From positions 1 through 64,000 of the forward strand of contig JAFJTR010000056.1 in the NCBI GenBank assembly GCA_022559985.1: DNA of 64,000 nucleotides, in the 5' to 3' direction. Position 1 is the first letter of the stretch. The number at the start of each line of letters is the position of its first letter. The notes beneath the pieces were generated by a model. The model worked only from the letters and a program-made list of their open reading frames with translations. It did no database searches and had not been told where the DNA came from. The position numbers were made by a program, and so were the translations under genes. Below, piece after piece: positions 45,251-55,737 of the stretch. The DNA is from Parastagonospora avenae f. sp. tritici 18332-5 (lineage: Eukaryota; Ascomycota; Dothideomycetes; Pleosporales; Phaeosphaeriaceae).

Positions 45251-46834
45251 CTAAGCACGTACCTTCATCTCCGCAAACGTCTCGTCTGTGAACACCTCGA
45301 ACCTGGAGGTGATTCCCGGGGCCATCCCTTCGAAATCTGGCTTGATGTTTGTCGAAAACCTTCGGTATATTGATGGCACGAGCGCCATTTCTGCCATCGC
45401 GAGACTGAGATAGTTTAGTGAAAGACGGCAGCCCGAAATCACTCACACTTACTGCAAACCGATGCACATGCGCGCACCACTCGAAAATGGCCACCACCAC
45501 TTCTTCATCTCAACAAGTGCGAGGTCACCATCGTCCTTCAGCCAGCGTTCAGGGTCCCACCTCAATGGCTCCAGGAAGACCTCAGAATTCCGATGCAACG
45601 AGTACGGTGCTGCCGAACACACAGTCCTCCGCGGTATTCTGTAGCCATTGATTGCCGTGTCCACAGGACTTGATCGTGGCTCAGAAGCCGGGAGTGGCGC
45701 ATACAAACGGAGCGTCTCCTTGATCACGGCATTGAGATATGGCAGACGATCTGCAACAGCGCAACTGACTATGCCTTCGTCTTCGTTGCCGCTGTCAATA
45801 CTCTTGCACTCTTCGATGAGTTTGCGCTGAATGTGACAATTCTTCGGAAGCGACAATGCCCAAACAAGAAACATCAACGTGTCGCTCGTGGTGTCAATGC
45901 CCGCGAGCAGATGGTCGGCGCATTCACTTGCGATATCGAGGTCACTGAGCCCTGCCTCATCTTTCGTTTTCCAGAGCCGGGCGATTATGGAATCTTGTGC
46001 TTTGACCCTTGTCTCGATATCGGCACCCCGATAGTTTTGCATCGCCAGCAGTGCATGTGCCCGTATACCGCTGTAAGTTGCAGGCTTTTGCATCGGCAGC
46101 AATGGCTTCACAAGCTGCCCCATGAAACCGTTCCGTGTATATAGCCATGCAGTCAGTGTTGGGAGATGCACAGCAAACCATGATAAATGCCGTCGAGAGT
46201 GATCCATAATGTCGTTCAGAAGATCGACATGGATGGGAGTGCCTTGCAGAGCGGTGGTCGCTCCAAATTCTGATGTTCCATACAAAAAGGCAGTGATTAC
46301 ATCGATAGCATAGTAGTGTAACGTGGAGAAGACCTCCATCCCTTCGCCCTGCGGTGTCTTTTCGAGTAGTTTGAGGAAGTCCCTGATCTTGTCTGCAATG
46401 ATCGAGGCTGGACGTTCTTTTAGCATGGCAGATTTCGAATACACATGTGCAACTAGGCGTTTCCTCTTTGCATGGTCCGCGACACCAGGGAAAGTGAAAA
46501 GGTTTCTCCGACCATACACATCAAACATGGCGTAAAAGCCGGTCCGCTCGAAGCCACTGCCTGCACCATATATCGTACGCAGCGCAGTAGGTGAGTTGAA
46601 ATGGACTTCATTAGGCCCAATGCGCACAACAGGACCGTGCTGTTTGTGGAGTGCATCGATAGTACGAGTGCGTTTACCCCAGTCATCCCACGCGAGCCGC
46701 CATTTCGTGAGAGCGTAAAGCTTTGGACCCGGGATCTTGCTCAGCGTAGTGAGGAACAGTGGTTGTATAACCACTCGATGGAGTAGCGCAATGAAGATTG
46801 CAGTGCTTGCCAGAACAAAGAGTGAGAGAGCCAT
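45251..46834 (-). CDS. cytochrome P450 monooxygenase
   Basis: Two exons, 46834-45453 and 45404-45251 (48-nt intron), giving 511 aa. It is a membrane-anchored heme-thiolate enzyme: an N-terminal anchor (MALSLFVLASTAIFIALLHR) and a proline-rich hinge (KIPGPK). Domain features in order: the I-helix oxygen-binding motif AGIDTTSDT near residue 310; the ExxR motif ETLR; the PERW segment (WDPERWLKD); and the heme-ligand loop PFSSGARMCIG with Cys457. The intron lies just after the heme loop, and splicing restores HLAMAEMALVPSIYRRF. The sequence resembles fungal multi-substrate P450s of secondary metabolism or detoxification. The reductase partner and substrate are not evident here. Confidence 0.93.
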
Positions 46835-47292
46835 GGCTGGTGATACGAGATTGAAGATATACGGTGCACAAGTACGATAGTGGATTGGAGCTAGATATGG
46901 TATGCGAAATGTGAGCTTTGTGCAATGGCACCACGTCGTTTGATAGACAGTGCAGCTTGAGTGATACGTGAGGTTTCCGATGAGCTAGTGAAGGTGGGGT
47001 TAGGGAAGCTACATCCAGCCCAAGACACTTTTTCCGAGGATCGTGGCGGGCGACGAAAGTCGCGCCAAAACTCCTGTTTGAACATTTGCTACATCAGCTC
47101 TGTTCGGCCTGTATAGGTGCCTTTTCGCTCCCTCTTCTTGAGGCTTAGTGGTTGAGTCGCGCCAATGTTGGGCGCTGCTTATGCACTAACTTTGACTGTC
47201 CAGGATGCATCTTTGCGCCGCGGGCCTCACTGACGAGACGCATCGTTCAAATGTCTGCTGTAGTCCTATAAGAACCAGATTGTACACTTTCT
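46835..47292. other. P450 upstream region
   Basis: 458 bp between the P450 start and the RRP41 stop, no gene seen. This is where the P450 promoter must lie. Confidence 0.45.
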
Positions 47293-48048
47293 TCAACCAA
47301 AGCGCTTTCCGTATCCCTTCACCACTTCGTCGAGGATGCTTCTGAGCCTCTTGCAGCCCTCGATGCCGACAGCCAGCATACCCTCAAGCCGCTCCATCCT
47401 GACCCTTGTCTCCAAGACACAGACCGCGACTTTGCCGCTCTCGCCCAGCGTGCCGATTGTGAGGAATGGCAGCTCCTGCTCTTCCAAGGTGTTGAGGTCG
47501 AGCAGTGGGTCATCTGCGGATGCGTTGTTGGCAGCAGACGAGGATGCGCTCGAGGCGGCTGTACAAGCCACGAGGTAATCTGTCATGGGAATACCGGCGT
47601 CAATAAGGGCAAGCGTGGAAGCATTTATGCATGCTGCGAGGAGCGAGCCGTCTTGCGATATGATGTGTATGTTGATTGTGATGGTCGAATGGGGGTAGAG
47701 GTGCAGCAAAAGGACACCTTCGAAAGCGCTTCTCACGCAATGCTCCATTTCTTTGCTGCGCTTGTCGCCGCCTCCTCTTCGCCGCCTTTCCATGCCGCTG
47801 AAGCCAGCAAAGTTGATCTCGACCTCGACTTTTGCTTGCCCACCATTGCCTCCTCTTTGACCAGCCTGTTTTCCCTCGGCGGGGCCTGTGACGGAGACAA
47901 GAATCTTGGTGTTGCCCATTTCGAGGTAGGAAGAGCCATCCGCGGCGGCTTGTGTCGATATCTGCGCGTGGATGCGACGGAGCTCATTCCACCGGCGTCC
48001 ATCAAGGCGGAGGAGAGCCAGGGAGTAGGTGGAAGTATCGAGTGGCAT
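47293..48048 (-). CDS. exosome complex subunit RRP41 (Ski6)
   Basis: A single-exon protein of 251 aa. It is one of the six RNase-PH-like subunits that form the ring of the RNA exosome, working in nuclear and cytoplasmic 3'-5' RNA processing and decay. The signature start is visible (LALLRLDGRRWNELRRIHAQ), followed by the RNase PH core (GNTKILVSVTGPAE, DGSLLAACINASTLALIDAGI). A family-typical Gly/Arg-rich segment (ERRRRGGGDKRS) lies in the middle. Length is normal for the family (about 245-260 aa). Eukaryotic RRP41 is usually catalytically inert. It is divergent from the SNF2 gene across 315 bp. Confidence 0.93.
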   Translation of the reverse strand: MPLDTSTYSLALLRLDGRRWNELRRIHAQISTQAAADGSSYLEMGNTKILVSVTGPAEGKQAGQRGGNGGQAKVEVEINFAGFSGMERRRRGGGDKRSKEMEHCVRSAFEGVLLLHLYPHSTITINIHIISQDGSLLAACINASTLALIDAGIPMTDYLVACTAASSASSSAANNASADDPLLDLNTLEEQELPFLTIGTLGESGKVAVCVLETRVRMERLEGMLAVGIEGCKRLRSILDEVVKGYGKRFG

Positions 48049-48363
48049 TTTGACGTGCCTAGGCGTGGCTCAATGGCGCATGCGAGATCATTGCTGTCAA
48101 TGAACTTTCTTGTCGATAACTTGGGCGGTCCGAGCTTGAAGGAGCAGGGGTTGTCCTGCAAGCGTGCCCCGCTTGCACGTGATAGCGCGTTAGCGCGTCT
48201 GGATAGTTGCGCCTTCCTTTCACCCAAACACACGTACAGATGGCCGCTTCACAGAATGCACCATGCTAGCAGAAACGATTGCCGCCTTCTTGTGGCACAG
48301 GTTTCTCAGATTCTTGCGCTCTGATCGCCTCCCAACTCCACTCACGTGCTGCACTCAACCACA
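48049..48363. promoter_or_regulatory. shared divergent promoter region (RRP41 / SNF2)
   Basis: 315 bp separate the RRP41 start codon (minus) from the SNF2 start codon (plus). Both promoters must lie here or overlap the neighbouring gene. There is no obvious TATA box on either side, which fits housekeeping expression. Confidence 0.5.
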
Positions 48364-51300
48364 ATGTCCATTGCTGGCAAAGACAGGAGCCATCGCCGTG
48401 CATTGTGCGCGTTCGCAGAGAGTGAGGCAATGAATGACGGCGCTGACGAAGATGGTCTTGATATTGTAGCATCATCTCGAAAAGGCTTAGACTTGTCGCA
48501 GTACATCGAGGGTCAGTCAGCAATTCCTAATACCTCACACTCCACGCATGCTGAAGACTTGGCAGTCTTGACACAGATTCAATCTCAATCTCAAGGTACA
48601 AATGCCAAGCGCAAGGAGCGCGATGCGGTTGAGCTGAGTTCGGATGATGAGTTCCGGCCTGTGCGGCGGGCAAAAGCACAAACCTCCCCCACGCCAGACT
48701 CTGGACTGGACGATGTCACAGCCGAGGAGGACGACAAAGCAGAATCCGAGTGGTCAGAAGAGGATACAGGAGCAGCCTACCGCGAATGGAAGGACCGCAA
48801 AACGAACAAGCGTAAGCGTGTCGCCGCAGAAACTACCAGGATCCGGACACAGAAAAAGTCAAAAGTAGCGGCTGCAGCGGCGTCTAGCATTGTTGGCCGT
48901 AAACCACCGCCTGAGAAGAAAGATAGACACGGCACAACTGGCTTTAGCATCGACTCTGTTGCGGAGGACGTGGATACTAACGCTACGTTCTTGGACGATC
49001 CCATACCGGACTACATAACTTCACGTTCGAAGAGTCTCAAGAAGCTACACGAAGCTGGCTTGAGATACCCGCCTAGCTACGATGGCATTGATTTAAGGGT
49101 AGCGGAGAAAGAACAGAGGCCGGTGCTCGACAAGGCCATCAAGCCACAGCGCGAGAAGAAAGACATCAAGCTCAAGGAATCTGGCGGCGTTATCCCGGCA
49201 CCGATTGCGCAGTGGCTACGTGACTATCAGGTCGGAGGTGTGCAATTTCTCCACGAGAGGTTTGTCAAACAGACTGGTGCCATTCTGGGCGACGATATGG
49301 GTCTCGGAAAGACCATCCAAGTCATTGCTTTCCTCACTGCCGCTTTTGGCAAGAAAGCGACCAAGATTGATGCCAAATGTATGCGTGCTATGCGACGCGA
49401 GAGCAAGGACCGGTGGTATCCGCGCATATTAATCGTTTGCCCAGGCACTTTGATGCAGAACTGGGAAGACGAACTCGCCAAGTGGGGTTGGTGGGAAGTC
49501 TACCGATATCACGGTAATACGGCAGACCGGAAAGGAGTGCTCGGCGCTGCAGCAAAAGGCATGCTCGAGATTATGATCACGACTTATACGACGTACCGCA
49601 ATCATGAAAGCGAAATCAATACAGTAGACTGGGATTGTGTCGTAGCGGACGAGTGCCATCAGATCAAGAGCAAGAACGCTGAAATCACCAAAGCGATGAA
49701 CAAGATCAATGCTTTGTGTCGGATCGGACTTACGGGAACTGCCATTCAAAACAAGTATGAAGAGCTGTGGAACCTGCTGAACTGGGCACGACCTGGCGCA
49801 TATGGATCTGCACAAGAATGGAAGCAAACAATCAGCCTTCCTCTGAAGCTCGGCCAAGCACATGACGCCACCAACGCTCAGCTAGCTGATTCCAGGAGCC
49901 GGGCGCAGGATTTGGTACACAAAATTCTACCAAGTGTGTTCCTCCGCCGGATGAAGACGCTCATCGCCCACCAGTTGCCGAAGAAAAGTGATCGCATAAT
50001 CTTCTGCCAGCTCACAGACACTCAAGCCGATGCGTATCGCGAGTTCCTAGACAGTGACAAGTGCCAATTCATCCAAACTGCAAGAGAGGATTGCGACTGC
50101 GGTTCTGGCAAAAAGCGAGGCTGGTGCTGCTACATCAAAGTAACGGAGGCGGATGAGAACTGGAGCAATTTTGTCTTCTCATGTATGGCGACACTGATGA
50201 AGCTGGCCAACCATCTCGCTCTCATCGTTCCGCAGTCTTCTGATTCTCCCGAGAAACGCGCAAAAGACCTCGATCTCTTGGAGCTAGCTTGTCCAAGACA
50301 ATACCAAGAGTTGTACAAGAATCGAGACAGCATCCTGAAGCAGTCACAACGTGAATTCTGTGGCAAATGGAAGGTACTGCGCCGTCTGCTCGACTTTTGG
50401 TATTCCAACGGCGACAAAGTTCTCATCTTCTCGCACTCAGTACGCTTGTTGAGGCTTCTAAGAGGGTTGTTTGACATTGATGGAACAAAGTACAACTTCT
50501 CGTACTTGGACGGCAGTATGAAGTATGAGGACCGATCGAAGGCTGTTGCAGACTTCAACGCCGATCCTGATCAGTTCGTGTTCTTGATCAGTACAAAAGC
50601 TGGAGGCGTCGGGCTCAATATCACTTCCGCCAATAAGGTCGTGATTGTAGATCCACACTGGAACCCAGCCTACGACCTCCAAGCCCAGGACCGCGCATAT
50701 CGTATCGGACAAACAAGGGATGTGGAAGTCTTCCGTCTCGTCTCCAGTGGCACGATTGAAGAAATAGTATACGCGCGTCAGATTTACAAGCAGCAACAAG
50801 CCAACATTGGTTATAGCGCGTCAGAAGAGCGACGCTACTTCAAGGGTGTGATGGATCAAGCCGGAAAAAAGGGCGAACTTTTTGGTCTCGAGAACCTCTT
50901 TACTTTCCAAGAAGACAGCGTTCTCCTCCGCGACATCATGCACAAGACCAACATCGCCGAGTCAAAAGCCGGCATCACCGCCGCAGACTTCAACTACGAC
51001 GCCTCCCAACTCGATTCCGACGACGATGACATCCTCTCCAACAAATCCCTCGGCATCGCAGACGACGACATTAACCTTGGCGAAATGAAAAAACTCGTCG
51101 ACTCATTCACATCCACCTCTTCCACTACCAGCAAATCAACCCGCGACAAGAATTTTACAAAGCGCACCGGCCCAGACCCCATCAATGCCATCCTCGCAAA
51201 AGCCGGCGTCCAATACACGCACGAAAACTCCGAAGTCATCGGCCGCAGCGAGATAGAAGCGCGCCTCGGCAAACAAGCAATGGAACTCCGCAACGACATC

Positions 51301-51648
51301 GACCTCTCCAGCAAGCGCGTCTTCCAAGCCTCGCAGTCGCAGTCCCAATCACAGCATACACCGCACTCGCACCCGTTCGCACACGCTTCTGATCGGGGTG
51401 ATAGCGATGTGGAGGAACTGGGCAGCGCGGTCAATGGCGAGTTCAAAATCACGTATCGATATCGGCCGGATGAGAAGATACGCAGGAGGCAGTTTTGCAG
51501 CGTTGCGGAGAGCATGGGGTTTGATGATCCGGTGGAGTTTGCGCTGCTGGTGGAGAGTAGCACGCAGGTTGAGCGGAGGAAGATGCTGGAGAGGTTTTAT
51601 CGCGGGCGCAGGAGGGAGATTGTGAGGGATGGCGCGGATGGGGAGTAA
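48364..51648 (+). CDS. SNF2-family ATPase, ERCC6L2/Rad26-like
   Basis: A single-exon protein of 1,094 aa from ATG 48364 (context acaATGT; the reading frame upstream has no better ATG). It is a nuclear double-stranded DNA translocase of the Rad26/ERCC6 group, likely acting in DNA repair or transcription stress. The Ser/Lys-rich N-terminus covers about 260 residues. Helicase motifs: I, DDMGLGKTIQ (about 310); II, DECH (about 429); III, LTGTAIQN; and the C lobe with STKAGGVGLNIT and QAQDRAYRIGQ (about 770). Two features favour ERCC6L2 over Rad26: a Cys-rich insertion (CDCGSGKKRGWCC) between the lobes, and a C-terminal segment ENSEVIGRSEIEARLGKQA resembling the HEBO region. No intron is needed. 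Confidence 0.85.
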   Translation: MSIAGKDRSHRRALCAFAESEAMNDGADEDGLDIVASSRKGLDLSQYIEGQSAIPNTSHSTHAEDLAVLTQIQSQSQGTNAKRKERDAVELSSDDEFRPVRRAKAQTSPTPDSGLDDVTAEEDDKAESEWSEEDTGAAYREWKDRKTNKRKRVAAETTRIRTQKKSKVAAAAASSIVGRKPPPEKKDRHGTTGFSIDSVAEDVDTNATFLDDPIPDYITSRSKSLKKLHEAGLRYPPSYDGIDLRVAEKEQRPVLDKAIKPQREKKDIKLKESGGVIPAPIAQWLRDYQVGGVQFLHERFVKQTGAILGDDMGLGKTIQVIAFLTAAFGKKATKIDAKCMRAMRRESKDRWYPRILIVCPGTLMQNWEDELAKWGWWEVYRYHGNTADRKGVLGAAAKGMLEIMITTYTTYRNHESEINTVDWDCVVADECHQIKSKNAEITKAMNKINALCRIGLTGTAIQNKYEELWNLLNWARPGAYGSAQEWKQTISLPLKLGQAHDATNAQLADSRSRAQDLVHKILPSVFLRRMKTLIAHQLPKKSDRIIFCQLTDTQADAYREFLDSDKCQFIQTAREDCDCGSGKKRGWCCYIKVTEADENWSNFVFSCMATLMKLANHLALIVPQSSDSPEKRAKDLDLLELACPRQYQELYKNRDSILKQSQREFCGKWKVLRRLLDFWYSNGDKVLIFSHSVRLLRLLRGLFDIDGTKYNFSYLDGSMKYEDRSKAVADFNADPDQFVFLISTKAGGVGLNITSANKVVIVDPHWNPAYDLQAQDRAYRIGQTRDVEVFRLVSSGTIEEIVYARQIYKQQQANIGYSASEERRYFKGVMDQAGKKGELFGLENLFTFQEDSVLLRDIMHKTNIAESKAGITAADFNYDASQLDSDDDDILSNKSLGIADDDINLGEMKKLVDSFTSTSSTTSKSTRDKNFTKRTGPDPINAILAKAGVQYTHENSEVIGRSEIEARLGKQAMELRNDIDLSSKRVFQASQSQSQSQHTPHSHPFAHASDRGDSDVEELGSAVNGEFKITYRYRPDEKIRRRQFCSVAESMGFDDPVEFALLVESSTQVERRKMLERFYRGRRREIVRDGADGE

Positions 51649-52368
51649 AGTTGTGTTAGCTTTGGCATTTAGGGTTGGCTGGATGACACCTATGTGAAAT
51701 TAACTGACGAAGTCAGTTTGGTGCGGTTTCGTTCTGGCAGCAATTGTATGGTTGTCTTGGGCGAAACGTTGCATGTCACGAGGTGGAGAATTTCGCAATG
51801 ACAGGTTTTATTGCTATGTTTAATGAGTGTAAAGCAAAGTCAAAAAGACACAACGCAAGACTAAAGGAGCGTGGCGGACAACCACGTGTCCCGTATACGT
51901 CCTCATCCTTCCCATTTCAACGTTTTTCCAATCGGCGCGTCCAAGGATATCAACGCGCAGAGCACCCGACATACCCGACCACCAAATCCATCATCATCCA
52001 TTGTGATACAACAGCTAGCTTGAGACTCAGCTACCACAACACGCATGCAAGCCCATAGATCCTCGCTGGTACGCGGACTCCCAACTCCCCCACGAGCGGT
52101 ACGCCAGGGTCGCTCATGGAAAGATGTCTGCATCCCTCTGAAATCGGCACAATTCTTCGTACGACCGCGGCGTCTGCCACACAATCGGCCTCTGCGATTG
52201 CGCGACCGGGGCCGCTGTCGTGGAGTTGTTATGCGCCAGCTTTCAGAGGGCTGCGGACCTCATTTCATGAAGTACTCTGGGGTCAGGCTCATGGAGGCCT
52301 GGGGATTCCGCATACGGCGTATCCAGGGGCTGGAATGCTAGTTATCGACTGTTGTTCTCACCAAGCGA
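51649..52368. other. 3' region between convergent genes
   Basis: 720 bp between the SNF2 stop and the RNase III-domain gene stop. Short frames on both strands only. Confidence 0.45.
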
Positions 52369-52930
52369 TCATGTCGAGAAGAGAGGCGGATTGTCGAGGC
52401 CAAGCCTCGTCATGATGGCCTCGACGACGGCGAGCCCGTTGTCGCCAGCGTCCATGTATGCAGCTCCGATGACGGCTTCGACGGTGTTTGCAACCATTCG
52501 GTCACTTGCGCGGTACATCCCCATATTCATCAGGATACACGCATCGATGCCGTTTGCGCGGCCAATCGATGTGAAGTTGTTGTTGCATGCGTTGCGCTGG
52601 CGGATTTGGTAGTCGAATTGTTCAACCGAGAGACGATGGCCTGAGGGGATGCTGTCAGAATGTGTGTTATATCGGCTGGTAATGGGTGGGATTGGGTTTA
52701 CCGCGGCTGTCACGATATTTGTACCATTTCTTACAGAGGACGGCGTCGATGATGGCGTCGCCCATAGCTTCGAGGTTCTTGTTCTTTCTCACAAGGTGGT
52801 ATGTTCCACCTAGTAGAACTGACAACAGGTCTCCGTCCATATTCAGAGCTTCGAGACAGATGAGTTTATCGGTGAAGACGTATCCAATAATTTGTTCGAT
52901 TATGGCAATCTTTTGCTCCATGTTGGCCAT
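52369..52930 (-). CDS. minimal RNase III-domain protein, probably altered active site
   Basis: Two exons, 52930-52702 and 52640-52369 (61-nt intron), giving 166 aa. It is a lone RNase III domain, without the double-stranded-RNA-binding domain of true RNase III. The first signature is NLEAMGDAIID (Glu54, Asp58). The second is NTVEAVIGAAYMDAG, where catalytic RNase III normally has Asp at the position that is Asn128 here; Glu131 is kept. Loss of one of the four metal-binding carboxylates suggests weak or no RNA cleavage, as in the mitochondrial-ribosome RNase III relatives. No targeting signal is obvious. Splicing restores the frame (DSRG to HRLSVEQFD). Confidence 0.8.
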
Positions 52931-53629
52931 GGTTTCTGCGTTCGTGTGCTATCGGTTGTGTGATGTCTGTTCGAGAGCTGGGAATAGAGAAGAGCTGATG
53001 AAGATGAAGTGAGTATAGAGGTTGGACTTTATCTATAACATTCGTGCTGGATGCTGTTCAGCCTCGTCGACTTGCTGCCTGGCACGCCGCACCAGCCACA
53101 CCGGTATCTGACCGGTCTGCATCTTCAGAGTGACATATGCGTGCCAGAGGCAGAGACAGAAACGGTTCCGTCGAATCACATGGCAACGTCCATGCACCTG
53201 TACTGATCAGGACCGCGTAGGGTGGCGGTTGGCTGACAATGTTGGACACGACAGGAGTCCAGCCTGAGGCATCCTGGCATCGATGTGGTTGCCAAGCAGG
53301 TGCAATCTTTGGGTGCAATAATGATTTCGCTACTTGGTGCTAATGCGCAGCACCAAAGTCGTCAGTGAACGAATAGCTGTTTTTACTCCAGCGAGTCAGG
53401 AAGCGATGTGATCGACGTGCAGTGACCGCATTCGCGCCTTCGCGTTGGTGGCTTCGTGCCCGCCATACTAGGGTGCCGCAGTACGTCATAACTTAGAACA
53501 GGGTCTCGCCTCTATCGGAACGAATCCAAGAGGTCAAGAAAAGGATGTGCGCCATTAACCTAGCACTAAAACCAAAGCTTGTAGCCGTCTAAAAGCACCG
53601 AAGGACGGATCGCTCGGATCACAGGCGTC
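52931..53629. other. divergent promoter region
   Basis: About 700 bp between the RNase III-domain gene (minus) and the glycine-zipper gene (plus). No gene is seen. Confidence 0.45.
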
Positions 53630-54753
53630 ATGGCAGACTATGGAGAGCTCGCGGTATGCACTTCGCAAACATCCATCCCAGCTTAATTTAAGCACATGAA
53701 CCCTGACTTTTATTTGCAAAAAGGAACTCGGCTTCGAATTTGTAGACAAAGGTGTCGACAAGTATCACGATAAGGTCTATGATCACTTGCCAGCCTGGAA
53801 GAAGAAGCAACAGAAACAAGATCGCCGACGGTCTCAGGAACAGCAGCAGCACAATCAAGCACCTTCAGCGAACGAACACCATCGCTCGAGAGACATCGAA
53901 GCAGGAGAGCCCTACGAAGAAGAATACGACAACAATCGAGGCATGTCGTCATACGGCCAGTCGCAGGCGCCGTCTTACGCTCCCAGCGGACGCCAGGACT
54001 ATCGCGACTATCGCGACGATAGAGATGACCGGTACGTGCGAAACGAAGGCGCCACGAGCGCGTACTATAGAGACGCAAACGCGGGTGCGATTGTGATGCG
54101 CGACAATGAAGCATATCAAGGACAGCCAGGATATGGAGGCGTTGTACGTCAAACTCCCAAGCTGATCTGAAGCCAGAGCTAATGGGCTCCCTCAGCCAAA
54201 CGCACCACCGCCACCCCCTCCTCCATATGGTTACGGCTACGAAGGCACCCGTGATCGTGGCAGGCCGGCACCGTCACGGATGCGTTCAAATTCGTGGTCG
54301 CCGCCGCGCAACCAGAGGGATGAGGACGAGAAGCCACGTCACCGCCGACACTCCAGGTCGCGCTCAAGCTCAAGAGAGATCATGGACAACAAGCAGCGCC
54401 TTGCAGCCACTCTCATTGGAGGTCTGGTAGGCGGCTTTGCTGGGAGCAAAGCGGGCAAAGGCAAAAAATACGACACTGTAGCCACGGTCGCAGGCGCAGT
54501 CCTAGGCGGCATCGCTAGTCGCGAAATCTCCGAAAAGATTGGCGAGAGGAAAGAGGGTCGCAAGGACAAGAGACGAGACGAGCAGCAAGCATGGGAACAG
54601 AAACGTATCGGCGATGGGGGTCGTGACGACAACCGCAGCAGAGGCCGCGATGACAGCCGCAGACGCGAGCGCGACTCTGGAGACTATTCCAGAGATTCGC
54701 ACGGCTGGTGTGAGCGCTGCGGACGCGAGCGCGAACGCTGCAGATGCAGATAA
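53630..54753 (+). CDS. glycine-zipper, Arg/Ser-rich protein of unknown function
   Basis: Three exons, 53630-53653 (8 codons), 53724-54140 and 54196-54753 (introns of 70 and 55 nt), giving 332 aa. It is charged and disordered for most of its length: QQKQDRRRSQEQQQ, repeated DYRDYRDDRDDRY, and a polyproline run (APPPPPPPYGYGYEG). Near residues 205-255 lies a glycine-zipper segment, LIGGLVGGFAGSKAGKGKK, followed by VATVAGAVLGGIASREIS. This resembles the 2TM or Rickettsia-17-kDa-antigen-type zippers that pack in membranes or fibrils. The C-terminus is an Arg/Asp/Ser tail ending WCERCGRERERCRCR, a possible metal site. The small first exon is supported by the frame and by strong splice signals. Confidence 0.78.
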
Positions 54754-55737
54754 AACTGCAATTCCAAAGCGGAAAGTGGGGTCTGCGACGAGTGGCTGAA
54801 GGGCTATGCTCGCGCTGACAGATGACGGTTTACGACGGTGTTGTTTTGGGATGGCCTAAATTTGCGACATTTTTTTATAGTGCTCAGGAGTCTGGTGTAC
54901 GCTGTGACTAGCAAGATACCCCTGGGTGGCTTTGTAGCGTTGAATCATTATCACGGTTCTCTGGAGTGAATGATACTGCTGCGCGATGATTGAGAGTTTG
55001 AGAAGGTGATGCACTAACAAGATGGGGCTGCAACGCGGTGTGAAGCGAGTGGGCCATGCCAGGGGTAGATTTGATAGCGTCTGGGGTGATGTCGCGATAT
55101 TATTTGCGTGCAGATGTAGGTCACGAGGGTAAGCGCACACAATTGTACATGGACTGGGGAACAGCAGCTGCCACGAGCAGGCCGTGTAGGGAAATAAGCA
55201 AAGCGTCGCCGTGTAAGGCTGAGCTAGAGCTCGGGGTTGAAGCACTGGGGGCCTGTGCGTTTCGAGAAGGATGGTCGAAGCTGGTTCCCGCAAAGCCCAA
55301 GCCGCGCCCGCATCACGCATCATCCCTCCCGGAAGCATCACGGTTCACCCTCAGCGACCCTCTTTCTGCATACACAGCACCGCATCTGAGCCCCCGCACT
55401 GCACCCACGAGAGAGAAGGCGGCAGCTCGCCCAAAGCCACCACCATATTCCATAATTGGACAGCCGAGCTGGAGCTTGCTCACCTGCAGCCTGCAGCCAT
55501 TGCATTGCCCGCGGCTCTTTCGCGCAACAAGCACCCACACGCGCACAAGACACGTACTGGACGAGCTGCACCACCAACACTGCACACCCGCACCAGCACC
55601 ATGAGCTGAGCCCTCACCACCGCTTCCATCGCTCTTTCCTTGCCCGGCACGAGCTCCTTCCTCTCTGAGCTTTATTCCCGCCCCCACGCCCGCCTGTTTG
55701 CCTCTCGCGCTGCTCCCCCGCCAGCACCACCACCACG
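54754..55737. other. 5' region of the cyclic-nucleotide-binding F-box gene
   Basis: About 980 bp. Long overlapping frames on both strands (up to 182 codons) lack domains. The last 250 bp are CA/CT-rich and probably transcribed as leader. An upstream AUG-Ser-stop lies at 55601-55609. Confidence 0.45.
55601..55609 (+). promoter_or_regulatory. possible two-codon upstream ORF (ATG AGC TGA)
   Basis: A minimal upstream ORF in a strong initiation context (CACC before ATG), 137 bp before the main start codon. If the mRNA leader includes it, it could lower translation of the main frame. Confidence 0.3.

Noticed and set aside
39722..46834. A secondary-metabolite cluster (methyltransferase, MFS transporter, P450)
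   Set aside because: No polyketide synthase, NRPS, terpene synthase or regulator lies in the window. The MFS protein is of the Jen1 carboxylate type, and there are gaps of 1-2 kb between the genes.
47653..48324. A 223-codon plus-strand frame over the RRP41 gene
   Set aside because: It is antisense to the well-supported RRP41 coding sequence and has no domain.
51744..52415. Plus-strand frames after the SNF2 gene that might be a further gene
   Set aside because: Short overlapping frames with no domain, antisense to the RNase III-domain gene end.
54856..55604. Long frames on both strands upstream of the F-box gene
   Set aside because: The frames overlap on opposite strands in GC-rich, CA-rich sequence, lack domains, and the region is best read as a leader.
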